Shown here piece by piece: positions 49,302 through 60,776 of a stretch of DNA of 60,953 nt (position 1 is its first letter; each line of letters opens with the position of its first letter). A program made the position numbers and the translations under genes. Origin of the DNA: Solobacterium sp. (GTDB taxonomy: Bacteria; Bacillota_I; Bacilli_A; Erysipelotrichales; Erysipelotrichaceae); assembly GCA_024680365.1 (NCBI GenBank), contig JAILCN010000012.1, forward strand, positions 1 through 60,953. The letters are read 5' to 3'. The notes beneath the pieces were generated by a model. The model did no database searches. It had not been told where the DNA came from and saw only the letters and a program-made list of their open reading frames with translations.

Positions 49302-50510
49302 ATGCAGAAAGAACGCAGAACATGGCTGATCGCTGTTTCCGCCGGTCCGGATTCCATGGCCCTTCTTGACATGAGCTGGAAGAAGGGCATTTCCTGTGCG
49401 GCTGCGCATGTCAACTATCATCACCGGCCGGAAGCGGAAGAGGAAGAAGCGTATCTGCGCGCGTACTGCGCTGAAAAGCAGATCCCGCTCTTTGTCCGCA
49501 ATGAGCCGTTTGTTCATGCTGGCAATTTTGAAGCGGCTGCCCGCAAGCACAGATATGACTTTTTCGTACAGACCGTCCGTGAGAACAATTACGAAGGGGT
49601 AATGATCGCCCACCAGGAAGACGATCTGATCGAGACCTACATCATGCAGAAGGAAAAGAATCTGATCCCGGAATACTACGGCCTGAAAGAAGACATGATC
49701 TATCAGGGGATCCGCGTCAGAAGACCGCTGCTTCACTATACAAAACAAGAACTGCAGAAATACTGTGACGACAACGGAGTCCGGTACTTTATTGATTCCA
49801 CCAACGCGGAGGATCTCTATACCCGCAACCGCATCCGTCATCAGGAAGTCGAACCCATGAGCCGCTTTGAGCGGGACATGATCCTGCAGGAGATCCGGAA
49901 AGAAAACGCGGTGCTTCAGGAAAGAAGATGCCGTGTCCATACCTACATCCGGGAAGAACGCGTGCAGCTCAGCAGCTACCGGGAACTTGGTGAAGATGAC
50001 CGTCTGGCGCTGCTCAGAGATCTGCTTGGCAATGAGAAATGGTCAAAAGCACATCTCTGTGAGATCGATGAGATCCTGCGGAAGAAAGATGACTTCATCA
50101 TTCCGGCAAAAGAGAAACAGATCGTACAGGAGAACGGAACATTTTTCCTGCGGGAAGCGGCACAGCCGTACCGATATGTCTATGAAACCGAAGAACAGCT
50201 GCGCAATGCCGTATCCCCGTATTTTCACATCTCGTCAGGCAGTCCGGGCGTCAATGCCCTGACGCTGCAGAAAGAGGATTATCCTGTCACCATCCGTTCC
50301 TTTGAAGACGGCGACAGGATCCGGATGCGCTTCGGTACGAAAAGCGTGCACCGCTTTTTCATCGACCGCCATATTCCCCTGTATCAAAGACCTCTCTGGC
50401 CCATCGTTGTAAACAGCAAAGGAACAGTGATTCTGGTGCCGGGACTGGGCTGTGACGTATATCATTTCTCTATGAGTCCCGATATCGATGTGCTACAATA
50501 TTTAGGTTAG
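49302..50510 (+). CDS. tilS: tRNA(Ile)-lysidine synthase
   Basis: ATP-dependent formation of lysidine at C34 of tRNA-Ile(CAU). N-terminal PP-loop is SAGPDSMALLD (usual SGGxDS, here with Ala), followed by AAHVNYHHRPEAEEEEAYLR and IAHQEDDLIETYIMQ, then RPLLHYTKQELQKYC and STNAEDLYTRNRIRH. A C-terminal domain of about 120 residues has RSFEDGDRIRMRFGTKSVHR. 402 residues. The ATG has no ribosome site but TGGTAAGAT ends six bases before it, so it may be leaderless. Followed by hpt and ftsH in the classic order. Confidence 0.95.
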   Translation: MQKERRTWLIAVSAGPDSMALLDMSWKKGISCAAAHVNYHHRPEAEEEEAYLRAYCAEKQIPLFVRNEPFVHAGNFEAAARKHRYDFFVQTVRENNYEGVMIAHQEDDLIETYIMQKEKNLIPEYYGLKEDMIYQGIRVRRPLLHYTKQELQKYCDDNGVRYFIDSTNAEDLYTRNRIRHQEVEPMSRFERDMILQEIRKENAVLQERRCRVHTYIREERVQLSSYRELGEDDRLALLRDLLGNEKWSKAHLCEIDEILRKKDDFIIPAKEKQIVQENGTFFLREAAQPYRYVYETEEQLRNAVSPYFHISSGSPGVNALTLQKEDYPVTIRSFEDGDRIRMRFGTKSVHRFFIDRHIPLYQRPLWPIVVNSKGTVILVPGLGCDVYHFSMSPDIDVLQYLG

Positions 50511-50522
50511 GAGCTGACAACT

Positions 50523-51068
50523 ATGTGGGAAGAAAAAGATATCAAGAAAGTTCTTGTTACAAAAGAACAGATCATTGCTAGATCTGAAGAACTCGGTAAA
50601 CAGATCACCGAGGATTACCGGAAAGAGAACAAATCACCGCTGATCATCGCACTTCTGAGAGGCTCTGTACCGTTTATGGGAGAACTGATCCGTCACATTG
50701 ACCTGGACTGCCAGTTTGACTTTATGGATGTCACAAGCTATCAGGGAACAGAGTCAGTCGGCGATATCCGCATCGTGAAGGACCTCGATACTTCGGTCAA
50801 GGACATGGACCTTCTGATCGTTGAAGATATTATCGACACAGGAAAAACACTGGACACTGTCGTCAAGCTGTTCAAGCACAGAGGCGCTGCCAGTGTAAAG
50901 ATCGTTACACTGCTGAACAAGCCGAGCCGCCGCACTGTTGAAGTCAAAGGCGACTATATCGGCTTTGAAGTAGAAAATGAATTCGTCGTCGGATTCGGTC
51001 TGGATTTCAATCAGAGATACAGATGCCTGCCGTATGTCGGCGTTCTGAAAGACGAATGTTATCAGTAA
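50523..51068 (+). CDS. hpt: Hypoxanthine phosphoribosyltransferase
   Basis: Purine salvage enzyme making IMP/GMP. 181 residues with LIIALLRGSVPFMGELIRHI, the PRPP motif LIVEDIIDTGKTLD and the C-terminal FVVGFGLDFNQRYRCLPYVG. GGAG precedes the ATG. Follows tilS and precedes ftsH, as in Bacillus. Confidence 0.97.
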   Translation: MWEEKDIKKVLVTKEQIIARSEELGKQITEDYRKENKSPLIIALLRGSVPFMGELIRHIDLDCQFDFMDVTSYQGTESVGDIRIVKDLDTSVKDMDLLIVEDIIDTGKTLDTVVKLFKHRGAASVKIVTLLNKPSRRTVEVKGDYIGFEVENEFVVGFGLDFNQRYRCLPYVGVLKDECYQ

Positions 51069-51080
51069 GGAGTTGAATGA

Positions 51081-52946
51081 ATGCAGAGAAACAGACTTGT
51101 AAATTTTCTGCCGTATGTCATTGTGCTGGTTGCGGTCATGAGCCTGTTCTCCATGAACAGCACATCCGCCGTCAAGCAGCTTTCCTATCAGGAAATGCAT
51201 ACGGTCATCAGTGAAGAAAACATCACCGAAAGCGCGCTTTCGATCGGCCGCAACATCACGACCGTCAAAGGCGTTTATAAAGACGCAAAAGATCAGAAGA
51301 TCACCTTCACTTCAACAGTACCGACAACCGATGAGGAAATCAGCGGACTGCTGAAGGATCTGAAAGGATCCAAGCTTTCCATCGCCGATTCAGACGCGTC
51401 CAACGTGTTCCTGGATACGCTGGTATCACTGATCCCGTTCCTGATGATGCTGGGACTCGGCATCTGGATGATCAACCGGATGAACGGTGCCGGCAGTGCC
51501 AACAACCGGGCGTTTGAATTCTCCAAATCAAGAGCGAGACTGGAAGGAAAGATCCGTGTCCGCTTCACCGATGTCGCCGGCTGTGATGAAGAAAAGCAGG
51601 AGATGGCAGAGATCATCGAATATCTGAAATATCCGAAGAAATATGAGAAGATGGGCGCCCGTATCCCGAAGGGCATCCTGCTGGCGGGACACCCCGGTAC
51701 CGGTAAGACGCTGCTTGCCAAAGCAGTGGCAGGTGAAGCCAATGTTCCGTTCTACAGCATCTCCGGTTCGGATTTCGTCGAGATGTTTGTCGGCGTCGGC
51801 GCGTCACGTGTCCGTGACATGTTCCGCAAGGCGCTGCAGACAGCTCCGTGCATTATATTCATTGATGAGATCGACGCAGTCGGACGGCAGAGAGGTGCCG
51901 GCTTCGGCGGCGGTCATGACGAACGTGAACAGACACTGAACCAGCTGCTTGTTGAAATGGACGGCATGGAAGAAAACACCGGCGTTGTCGTCATCGCGGC
52001 AACCAACCGTCCTGACGTCCTTGACCCGGCGCTGTTAAGAGCAGGCCGTTTCGACAGACAGATCACAGTCGCGCTTCCTGATCGAAAGGGAAGAGAAGCG
52101 ATCCTCCGCGTCCATTCGAGAAACAAGCATTTCGCGAATGATATCGACCTCGGCGCGCTGGCCAAGCGGACGCCCGGATTCTCCGGCGCGGATCTGGAGA
52201 ACGTTCTCAACGAAGCAGCCATCATGGCAGTCCGTGACAACGCGGAAGAGATCCGCATGAAGCATATCGATGAAGCGATCGACCGCGTCATGATGGGGCC
52301 GGCGAAAGTCAGCCGCGTCTATGATGAAAAGACCAAGAAGCTGATCGCCTACCATGAAAGCGGACATGCGATCGTCGGTCTGTTCCTGGAACATGCGCAG
52401 GTCGTTCAGAAAGTCACGATCATTCCCCGCGGCCAGGCAGGCGGCTACAACCTGATGACCCCGGAAGAAGACAAGATGCTCGATACAAAGAACGATCTGA
52501 TGGCAACCATCACGTCCTTCATGGGCGGCCGTGTTGCGGAAGAAATGTTCTTCGACGATGTCACGACCGGAGCGTCCAACGATATCGAGAGGGCAACCAA
52601 TATCGCGAAGGATATGGTCACCCTGTACGGCATGAGCGATCTCGGTCCGATCAAGTACAACAGCGGATCGCAGAACGTCTTCCTGGGAAGAGACTACAAC
52701 TCGCCGAATAACGTATCCGGTGAAGTTGCGTATGAGATCGATCAGGAAGTACGCAAGATCATCAATGAATGCCGTGAAAAGGCAAGATCTATCATCAGTG
52801 AGCACAGCGCTCAGCTCGAAGCGATCGCTGCGGCACTGATCGAACATGAAACACTGACGGCTGAACAGATCCAGAAGGTCATCAGCGGCGAATCGATCGC
52901 AGACGACTTCAAAGTCAGCGAACCGGCAGCAGTAACAGAGGGCTGA
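51081..52946 (+). CDS. ftsH: ATP-dependent zinc metalloprotease FtsH
   Basis: Membrane AAA+ protease for quality control. Two membrane helices (about 8-25 and 112-130) flank a small outer domain. Walker [17 protein letters not shown] near residue 201, Walker [36 protein letters not shown], and the zinc site HESGHAIVG near 424 with the third ligand in the following helix region. GGAG precedes the ATG; 621 residues, normal size. Confidence 0.98.
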   Translation: MQRNRLVNFLPYVIVLVAVMSLFSMNSTSAVKQLSYQEMHTVISEENITESALSIGRNITTVKGVYKDAKDQKITFTSTVPTTDEEISGLLKDLKGSKLSIADSDASNVFLDTLVSLIPFLMMLGLGIWMINRMNGAGSANNRAFEFSKSRARLEGKIRVRFTDVAGCDEEKQEMAEIIEYLKYPKKYEKMGARIPKGILLAGHPGTGKTLLAKAVAGEANVPFYSISGSDFVEMFVGVGASRVRDMFRKALQTAPCIIFIDEIDAVGRQRGAGFGGGHDEREQTLNQLLVEMDGMEENTGVVVIAATNRPDVLDPALLRAGRFDRQITVALPDRKGREAILRVHSRNKHFANDIDLGALAKRTPGFSGADLENVLNEAAIMAVRDNAEEIRMKHIDEAIDRVMMGPAKVSRVYDEKTKKLIAYHESGHAIVGLFLEHAQVVQKVTIIPRGQAGGYNLMTPEEDKMLDTKNDLMATITSFMGGRVAEEMFFDDVTTGASNDIERATNIAKDMVTLYGMSDLGPIKYNSGSQNVFLGRDYNSPNNVSGEVAYEIDQEVRKIINECREKARSIISEHSAQLEAIAAALIEHETLTAEQIQKVISGESIADDFKVSEPAAVTEG

Positions 52947-52977
52947 GTATTCAGTCCTTTTTCAGAGGTAAGGCAGA

Positions 52978-53370
52978 ATGGACAGAAACAGATACATGTT
53001 TACAGGCATTGCGGCAGGGGTGATCCTCGGCATCGCTGTCAGCATCGTGCTCCTGCAGGCGATGATCGCGGCAGATTTCCGCTTCGGCATGAAGATGATC
53101 GCAGCTGCGGCGATCGCTGTCTGTATTCCGCTGTGTCTGCTGTTTCTCAGACACAAATGGAATGTGCGGATCATCTTCCGCATCATGACGGCAGTTTCCT
53201 TTCTGATCACCGTTTACTACGGATACAGGACCGGCAGGGTCCCGGGCATTGAAGGAAACAGCAATTTCTTCCGGTCGGTCGTTTCCGCGTCCGCCTTTCT
53301 GCACGCCTGTATGATCACTTCGGCAGAAGCCGGCCTCCGTATTGTCTCGAAACGGGATGATCTGTGCTAG
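52978..53370 (+). CDS. Membrane protein of unknown function
   Basis: 130 residues with about four membrane helices (7-28, 36-57, 67-82, 97-115), basic loops and no recognised domain. GAGGTAAGG precedes the ATG. It lies between ftsH and a GH2 gene; context does not suggest a role. Confidence 0.75.
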   Translation: MDRNRYMFTGIAAGVILGIAVSIVLLQAMIAADFRFGMKMIAAAAIAVCIPLCLLFLRHKWNVRIIFRIMTAVSFLITVYYGYRTGRVPGIEGNSNFFRSVVSASAFLHACMITSAEAGLRIVSKRDDLC

Positions 53371-53393
53371 AATGAGGAACATGAGAGGTGTCT

Positions 53394-55120
<1,727 letters not shown>

Positions 55121-55124
<4 letters not shown>

Positions 55125-56002
55125 ACGACGAAATCGTAATTGCCCAGGCACTGAACGGACAGATCCGCATTCATGCCGCAAGAACAACAAAGATGTGTGA
55201 TGACGCCAGAACTGCCCATCACTGCATGCCGACAAGCGCGGCGGCACTGGGCAGAGTCATGACATGCACTGCCATTATGGCAAGCGACCTGAAGAATGAA
55301 GAAGAACGCATCACAGCTGTGATCAACGGCGGCGGTCCGGCGGGCACGATCATCGTGCAGGCGTACGGCAACGGGGATGTCAGAGGCTTTATCGGTGATC
55401 CCAATCTGTATATGGTAAGGGAAGACGGCCATCTGGCAGTCGGTGCGGCAGTCGGAAACAAAGGCACCCTGACGGTCACAAGAGACATGGGACTCAAGGA
55501 ACCGTTCCGCGGCGTGACGGAACTGCGCACCGGTGAGATCGGCGATGACTTTACCTACTACTTCGCGATCTCTGAACAGACGCCCTCAGTGGTCGGCGTT
55601 GGCGTTCTGGTGGCCCCGGAAGGCCATGTCAGAGCGGCCGGCGGACTGATCTACCAGCTGATGCCAAACGCTTCCGAAGAAGCGATCGAATACTGCGAAA
55701 ATATCGCCGCAACACAGAAGCCTGTCTCTGAACTGATCGATTCCGGTCTGGATCTCAGAGATATCATCCGTACCTATTTCCCGGACGCTGAAATACAGGC
55801 ATCCAAGGATGTGCGCTTCCACTGCCGCTGTTCCAGAAAGACAGTCAGAGGAGCGCTGGCGGTGCTGAAAAAAGCAGATCTGGAAGAAATGATCCGTGAC
55901 GGCAAAGGTGCTGAACTGCACTGTCAGTACTGCAATACCTTCTACTCATTCACGACGGATGAGCTGAAAGAGATCCTGGAGGAACAGAATGAAGATCGGT
56001 GA
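55121..56002 (+). CDS. hslO: Hsp33 redox-regulated chaperone
   Basis: Holdase activated by oxidation and unfolding. The C-terminal zinc/redox cysteines are CRC and CQYC spaced by about 30 residues (FHCRCSRKTVRG ... AELHCQYCNTFY). The N-terminal domain has ARTTKMCDDARTAHH, GGGPAGTIIVQAYGNGDVRG and RDMGLKEPFRGVTELRTGEIG. 293 residues. Start overlaps the GH2 stop (ATGA); GGAG lies nearby. Confidence 0.97.
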
Positions 56003-56963
56003 TCTTGAACTGACATCACCGTTCATCGCTGCGCCGCTTGCCGGCATTTCCAATCCGGTCTACCGAAGACTGTGTCATGAGGCAGGGGCAGGTCTTTGCG
56101 TCAGTGAGATGATCTCGGACAAGGCGCTGCATTATCAGAACAGAAAGACGTTCGATATGTGCGCTGTGTTTCCCGATGAGCATCCGGTTGCCCTGCAGCT
56201 GTTCGGAAGCGATCCGGAAACGATGGGAGAAGCGTCACGTTATCTGACAGACAATACCACATGCGATATCATCGATATCAACATGGGATGCCCGGTGCAG
56301 AAGGTGATCAAGGCTCATTCCGGCAGTTACCTGATGCAGGATCCGCAGAAAGCCTATGACATCATCAAAGCTGTCAGAGACAACACAGACAGACCTGTCA
56401 CTGTCAAAATACGGGCCGGCTGGGACATGCAGCACATTACCTGCGTGGAAATCGCCCAGGCAGCGGAGAAGGCAGGCGTCTCAGCCATTGCGGTACACGG
56501 CAGAACACGGTCACAGATGTATTCCGGTTCCAGCAATAACGAATACATCCGGATGGTGAAAGAAGCAGTGTCCGTTCCCGTCATCGGCAACGGTGACGTG
56601 AAAACACCGGAAGACGCGAAGCGCATGTTTGCGGAAACGGGATGTGACGGCATCATGATCGGCCGGGGACTGCTTGGCAGACCATACTTCCTGCAGGAGC
56701 TCAACGCATCCTTCAACAATGAAGAATGGCTGATGCCAACATATGAAGAACGCCTGGCAATGTTGAAGGATTACGCGGAAAAGCTGTGTGCCTACGAAGG
56801 CGAAAAGGTCGGCATGCGCATGATGCGCACCATGGCGCCCTGGTATCTGGCCGGCATGCCCTATGCCGCAAGATTCAAAAACAGTCTGTCCCAGACAGAC
56901 ATCCTGGAAGATCTCTATCAGATCATCCGGGAATATAAAGAATATCTGAAAGAAGAGGAATGA
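55989..56963 (+). CDS. dus: tRNA-dihydrouridine synthase
   Basis: Flavin enzyme reducing uridines in tRNA. Signatures: PFIAAPLAGISNPVYRRLCH, CDIIDINMGCPVQKVIKAHS with catalytic Cys, VTVKIRAGW, AIAVHGRTRSQMYSG and GDVKTPEDAKRMF...GIMIGRGLLGRPYF. Family DusB-like, 324 residues. Overlaps hslO by 14 bases; GGAG precedes the ATG. Confidence 0.96.
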   Translation: MKIGDLELTSPFIAAPLAGISNPVYRRLCHEAGAGLCVSEMISDKALHYQNRKTFDMCAVFPDEHPVALQLFGSDPETMGEASRYLTDNTTCDIIDINMGCPVQKVIKAHSGSYLMQDPQKAYDIIKAVRDNTDRPVTVKIRAGWDMQHITCVEIAQAAEKAGVSAIAVHGRTRSQMYSGSSNNEYIRMVKEAVSVPVIGNGDVKTPEDAKRMFAETGCDGIMIGRGLLGRPYFLQELNASFNNEEWLMPTYEERLAMLKDYAEKLCAYEGEKVGMRMMRTMAPWYLAGMPYAARFKNSLSQTDILEDLYQIIREYKEYLKEEE

Positions 56964-56992
56964 CAGATACGCGCTGTATCTGTTTTCTTTTT
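56963..56992 (+). terminator. dus terminator
   Basis: ACAGATAC / GTATCTGT stem with loop GCGCT followed by TTTCTTTTT. Confidence 0.85.
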
Positions 56993-57116
56993 GCGGATCT
57001 GAACAGTTCAGAGAAGAAAATCACACGAGGTGAGAGCGGAAGGCCCGCAAATGTGCACGTTTCGCTCTTCAACAGTGGCAGAAATTCGGTATGATGAAAG
57101 CAGAAAAGGAAAAGAT

Positions 57117-57593
57117 ATGTATCCAATCGGCACAAATATCAGACAGCTGCGGGAACAGAACGGCATGACACAGGATGAGCTTGCCGCAAAGACGGGAGAA
57201 GACAGGACGACTGTATCCAGATGGGAAACCGGGAAGAGTCTTCCGCTTCCGGAACAGGCATGCAGACTGAGCAGTGTCTTTCATGTGACACTTGATGAGC
57301 TGATCACCGGCGAAAAAGCCGAATCAGATGAGAACCGCAGGCCTCCGGTGAAAACAGTTGATGAAATACGTCAGTTCAATCTGTGGATCCGGATCATCAT
57401 CGTATGCATCGCCGCAATGATCCTGCGTCCGTATGGCTTCTTTCTGCTGCTGTATCCATGGGCTTTGACGATCAGAAACAGAATTCCGCATTCTGTCCTG
57501 ATCAGTGAATTACTTGTTTCCCTGTTCTGTCTGGGACGTTTTCTTGTGGATGTCTTTGATGTGACATGGGCATTTCTGAATATACTCGGGTGA
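57117..57593 (+). CDS. XRE-family regulator with C-terminal membrane helices
   Basis: HTH over residues 5-60 (IGTNIRQLREQNGMTQDELA; DRTTVSRWETGKSLPLPEQA), followed by two hydrophobic helices (about 88-115 and 126-148). Start at 57117 has AAGGAAAAG and a -10 TATGAT lies at 57090. 158 residues. The stop overlaps the next start (TGATG), so it is paired with a second regulator of the same type. Confidence 0.85.
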   Translation: MYPIGTNIRQLREQNGMTQDELAAKTGEDRTTVSRWETGKSLPLPEQACRLSSVFHVTLDELITGEKAESDENRRPPVKTVDEIRQFNLWIRIIIVCIAAMILRPYGFFLLLYPWALTIRNRIPHSVLISELLVSLFCLGRFLVDVFDVTWAFLNILG

Positions 57594-58027
57594 TGACAAT
57601 GAAACAGATCAGTACAGTGATCAAAGAAAAGAGAAAAGAGCTGCATCTTACACAGCTGAATGTGGCCGATGCGCTGTTTGTGGACAGAGGAACGGTTTCC
57701 AAATGGGAACGTGACAAGGGAAGCCCGGATATCCTGCAGATCCAAAAGCTGGCAGAACTGTTTGAAACAACAGCGGATGAACTGCTGGGAAATAAAGCAG
57801 ACCGGCAGCGGCACCTGTCCCAGGAACAGTATGACTACTACGAGATGATGATCGTGGTCGGTCTGTTCTTCATGGCGTATCTGATGGGACCTCTGGGCGT
57901 ACCGGGCATTCTGATCGCGCTGCACGCAGCATGGAAACACGGAATGCCGCCGTTCATTTATGTTCTTGGTCTTGCGATCCTGTTCTACTGCGGCAGTACG
58001 CTTGTGATCTATCTTGCGGCGGTGTGA
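57593..58027 (+). CDS. XRE-family regulator with C-terminal membrane helices
   Basis: HTH (IKEKRKELHLTQLNVADALF; DRGTVSKWERDKGSPDILQI) and two or three hydrophobic helices (around 80-140). The ATG at 57593 overlaps the preceding stop, with a second ATG at 57599. 144 residues. A tandem of two membrane-tethered regulators suggests they act together or sense related envelope signals. Confidence 0.85.
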   Translation: MTMKQISTVIKEKRKELHLTQLNVADALFVDRGTVSKWERDKGSPDILQIQKLAELFETTADELLGNKADRQRHLSQEQYDYYEMMIVVGLFFMAYLMGPLGVPGILIALHAAWKHGMPPFIYVLGLAILFYCGSTLVIYLAAV

Positions 58028-58093
58028 AAGATGCCCGCAGATGTGCATGAGGCGCCCGTGACTTCCGGAAGGAATGCATTATTCTGAAAGTGA

Positions 58094-58116
58094 AAAGGCA
58101 GAAGGAACTGCCTTTA
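58094..58116 (+). repeat. Hairpin ahead of a ribosome site
   Basis: AAAGGCAG / CTGCCTTT, an 8-bp stem that ends just before AGGAGG of the lipoprotein gene. No T-tract. It could tune translation. Confidence 0.35.
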
Positions 58117-58128
58117 GGAGGTATGATG

Positions 58129-58641
58129 ATGAGAAAACTGATGGCAATACTCTTTATCATGACAGTCATGCTTTCAGCGTGCTCTTCCCGGCTTCCTTCC
58201 ATAAACAAAGTTGTTTCAAAAGGAGCAGGATGGACAGAAGGAACTGTCTCGCAATATACAAAAGAAGAAATCACAGCGGAATGGGGCGATCCTGTTCTGG
58301 ATAAGACTGCGGAAAGCAGAGGTCTGTACCGCTGGGAAGGCACAAAAGGAAGCGTCACACTGTCCTTTCCAAACGGCTATGCGCATATTGAAGAAGTCAC
58401 AGGACCGGGTCCCTATGATTTCCCGTGGCCGCTGTCTCTGATTCCTTACGGAAGCCGGTGGCGAGTTGTTCTGGCATTCTTCTTTGCGGTGATCCCGCTG
58501 GTCCTGATCTTTACCGTCATAAGCCTGGTATTGAAAAAGACAGGCATCACCGGCTCAGATGAAACAGTGAACAGGAACAGAAGCGGAAAAGGCTGGTTCT
58601 TCTCCAGACCTGACGGCGCAAGACCATGGGACGGGATCTGA
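58129..58641 (+). CDS. Small lipoprotein with C-terminal membrane helix
   Basis: Signal MRKLMAILFIMTVMLSAC with lipobox LSAC, an outer domain of about 90 residues (SQYTKEEITAEWGDPVLDKT) reminiscent of small lipoproteins of the SmpA/BamE-like type, and a membrane helix near 112-136. Three ATGs in a row follow AGGAGG; I use the last (58129) for spacing. 170 residues. Function unknown. Confidence 0.75.
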   Translation: MRKLMAILFIMTVMLSACSSRLPSINKVVSKGAGWTEGTVSQYTKEEITAEWGDPVLDKTAESRGLYRWEGTKGSVTLSFPNGYAHIEEVTGPGPYDFPWPLSLIPYGSRWRVVLAFFFAVIPLVLIFTVISLVLKKTGITGSDETVNRNRSGKGWFFSRPDGARPWDGI

Positions 58642-58669
58642 AATCAAAATTCAATATCAAAATCATAAA

Positions 58670-58700
58670 AGTATATGCGCAGGAAAACCTGCGCATATGC
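58670..58700. terminator. Strong hairpin, possible terminator
   Basis: ATATGCGCAGG / CCTGCGCATAT, an 11-bp stem with an AAAA loop. The following T run is weak, so termination is uncertain. The rest of 58642-58859 holds only a TATAAT at about 58792. Confidence 0.55.
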
Positions 58701-58859
58701 TGTTTACAGGTCTTCATGTATGCGGAACTGCTCAGAACAGATGGAAAAACATTTTTCTTTTGGAATAAGAGATTGTCTGTTTTTTTTATACTATAATGAT
58801 AAAAAAACAACGGCGTTTATGATTTTGCAGGCCTGTAAGGAATGGAGGATCGTGGATCA

Positions 58860-59393
58860 ATGACTAAAAAATATTCAAAAATAATCTTATTGGTATGCGG
58901 GATCGCATTTGTATTGTTATGTGCATATCTGATCTCTGCCGGTACAGCACCAGGCAAAACGGACTGTCCTTCACCGGAAACGATTGACAAACAGTTCAAT
59001 ACAGACATAAGCAGTTTTCCTGAACATTTCTCAAGAAGCACAGAAAAGGCTGCGGATGGTTCAGAGATCTACTGCTATGGCGTCGGAATGAAAGATCCGT
59101 CGGTTGATGATGTGGCGGTCCGCCTCAGCAGGAAATCCTTTGCATCCGTACCGAAGGAATCGGATTATACATTCCTGAAAGAAACGAAATGGGATGGTCT
59201 GACGATTCAGATGTATTCTGCAGAAAAAGCAGAGCCATATAAACCGTACTTTGTCATCACATTTAATGACAATGACGGGTATTACAATATCCGAATGGGA
59301 ATCGATGCTGAATACAAAGCAGATGAAGCATTAAGAGAAGAAGATCTGCAGCGGATCAAGACGGTTGCTGATCAGGTCAAAAAAAGGAATTGA
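58860..59393 (+). CDS. Membrane-anchored exported protein, unknown
   Basis: N-terminal helix (TKKYSKIILLVCGIAFVLLC) anchors a ~145-residue outer domain with LSRKSFASVPKESDYTFLKE and YFVITFNDNDGYYNIRMGID, an alpha/beta pattern I do not recognise. GGAGG lies 11 bases upstream. 177 residues. Confidence 0.75.
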   Translation: MTKKYSKIILLVCGIAFVLLCAYLISAGTAPGKTDCPSPETIDKQFNTDISSFPEHFSRSTEKAADGSEIYCYGVGMKDPSVDDVAVRLSRKSFASVPKESDYTFLKETKWDGLTIQMYSAEKAEPYKPYFVITFNDNDGYYNIRMGIDAEYKADEALREEDLQRIKTVADQVKKRN

Positions 59394-59404
59394 TGAATTA
59401 AGTC

Positions 59405-59436
59405 AGAGAGGCTGTGACAGTCTCTCTATTCTTTTA
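59405..59436 (+). terminator. Terminator after the 58860 gene
   Basis: GAGAGGCTG / CAGTCTCTC stem (one G-U) followed by TATTCTTTT; it overlaps the end of the convergent antiporter gene. Confidence 0.7.
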
Positions 59437-60604
59437 TCAGCAGTTTTTTATAGGTGAGATCAATGAGGAATGCTCCCAGAGGCGCAGTAACGAGAATGGA
59501 TACCACTGCGATCGTCAGGATCGTGTTTCCGCAGGCAATGCCCATAGACAGCGGAACTGCACCGATGGCTGCCTGCACGGTCGCTTTGGGAAGGTAGGCG
59601 ATGACGCAGAACAGACGTTCTTTCTTTGTAAGTTTTGTTCCGGCTGTGCTGAGCAGAACGCCGAAAGAGCGGAACAGAAGAACAAGCGCAATGAGCAGAA
59701 CCGCTTTTCCTCCGGCAGCTGCGGCATAGCGGATATCCACAGCCGCACCGATCAGCACAAAGAGGAAGATCTGCGCCGCACTCCACAGATGTGAGAATGC
59801 GGAGGATACTTCCACAGCCTGCCCGGGCAGCTTTGCGGCATATACCATTCCTGCCGCGATCACCGCGATCAGACCGGAAAATCCAAAGGTTCCGGTAAAC
59901 AGATCTTCAGCCGAATACAGAAGGAAAGCAGCGCTGAAGAAGATCATTACTTTCTTTGCGGTTGAGACAGTAAATGTCTGAAAGAACCATGACAGGACCC
60001 ATCCGCACAGGATGCCTGCTGCAATCCCTGAAACGATGGAAGTCGGGATACGCAGGAATGCTGAGAGTTCTACTGTGCCTGTCTGGGCGAGTGTGAGGAA
60101 GGAAGAGAACAGAACAATGACAAAGATATCATCGGCAGAAGCTCCTGCCAGCACCATCTGGGGAATGCCTTCCTTTGTGCCGTATTTTTCTTCCATGATC
60201 TGAATCATATGCGGAACGATGACAGCAGGGGAAACCGCCGCGATCACACTTCCCAGAAGCAGTGCATCTGTTTTGGACAGACCGAAGAAATATGGAGCCA
60301 GAAGATACATGCCAAAGATCTCACAGACTGCCGGGACAAAACACATCAGCAGGGCAGGTCTGCCGTTTTTCTTCAGGTCTTCCATCTTCAGTCCGAAGCC
60401 CGCCCGCAGAAGAATGATGATGAGTGCGATCCTGCGCAGATCTGAAGAAATGTTCAGGACAGCATCACCGATCAGATTCATGCAGTATGGTCCGATCAGG
60501 ATCCCTGCCAGCAGCATGCCCATTAACGCAGGCAGTCTGATCTGTTCAAAGAGATATCCGGCCGCCAGACCGGCAAGAAGAATGATTGCGAAACTGAATA
60601 ACAT
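59426..60604 (-). CDS. Cation/proton antiporter (CPA family, Kef/NhaP-like)
   Basis: Na+(K+)/H+ antiporter with about 11-12 helices. The core has LPALMGMLLAGILIGPYCMN, IAAVSPAVIVPHM and GASADDIFVIVLF (the paired acids of the ion site), then FGFSGLIAVIAAGMVYAAKL. No TrkA-N tail. 392 residues. GGGAGG precedes the ATG. A fluoride riboswitch lies in its leader, so it is likely made when fluoride enters the cell, perhaps to export Na+ or protons carried in with HF. Confidence 0.92.
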   Translation of the reverse strand: MLFSFAIILLAGLAAGYLFEQIRLPALMGMLLAGILIGPYCMNLIGDAVLNISSDLRRIALIIILLRAGFGLKMEDLKKNGRPALLMCFVPAVCEIFGMYLLAPYFFGLSKTDALLLGSVIAAVSPAVIVPHMIQIMEEKYGTKEGIPQMVLAGASADDIFVIVLFSSFLTLAQTGTVELSAFLRIPTSIVSGIAAGILCGWVLSWFFQTFTVSTAKKVMIFFSAAFLLYSAEDLFTGTFGFSGLIAVIAAGMVYAAKLPGQAVEVSSAFSHLWSAAQIFLFVLIGAAVDIRYAAAAGGKAVLLIALVLLFRSFGVLLSTAGTKLTKKERLFCVIAYLPKATVQAAIGAVPLSMGIACGNTILTIAVVSILVTAPLGAFLIDLTYKKLLIKE

Positions 60605-60629
60605 ATATTACCTCCCTGATGCAGTGAAT

Positions 60630-60725
60630 CAAAAAGCTGATGATTCCTGCATGCTTAAAAACATACAGAAGTCATCAGCTGTGTCAGCGGTTCGGATCAC
60701 TCCCGGGAGACCTCATTCCCAGTCA
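60630..60725 (-). promoter_or_regulatory. Fluoride riboswitch (crcB motif) with terminator
   Basis: On the minus strand GGGAAUGAGGUCUCCC (complement 60705-60720) is followed by CCGAACCGCUGACACAGC and UGAUGACUUCUGU. This matches the crcB fluoride aptamer: the GAUG-like loop, the hairpin, and a pseudoknot GAGGUC with GACUUC. A terminator then pairs AGCTGATGACTTCTGTATG with CATGCAGGAATCATCAGCT (60635-60680), ending in T5. The terminator uses aptamer bases, so bound fluoride should block it and turn the gene on. Its promoter is near 60740-60765 but I cannot place it well. Confidence 0.85.
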
Positions 60726-60776
60726 GAGAGTAACATATTTGAAGACAGAATACAATGCATTGGGTAAAATATGGTC

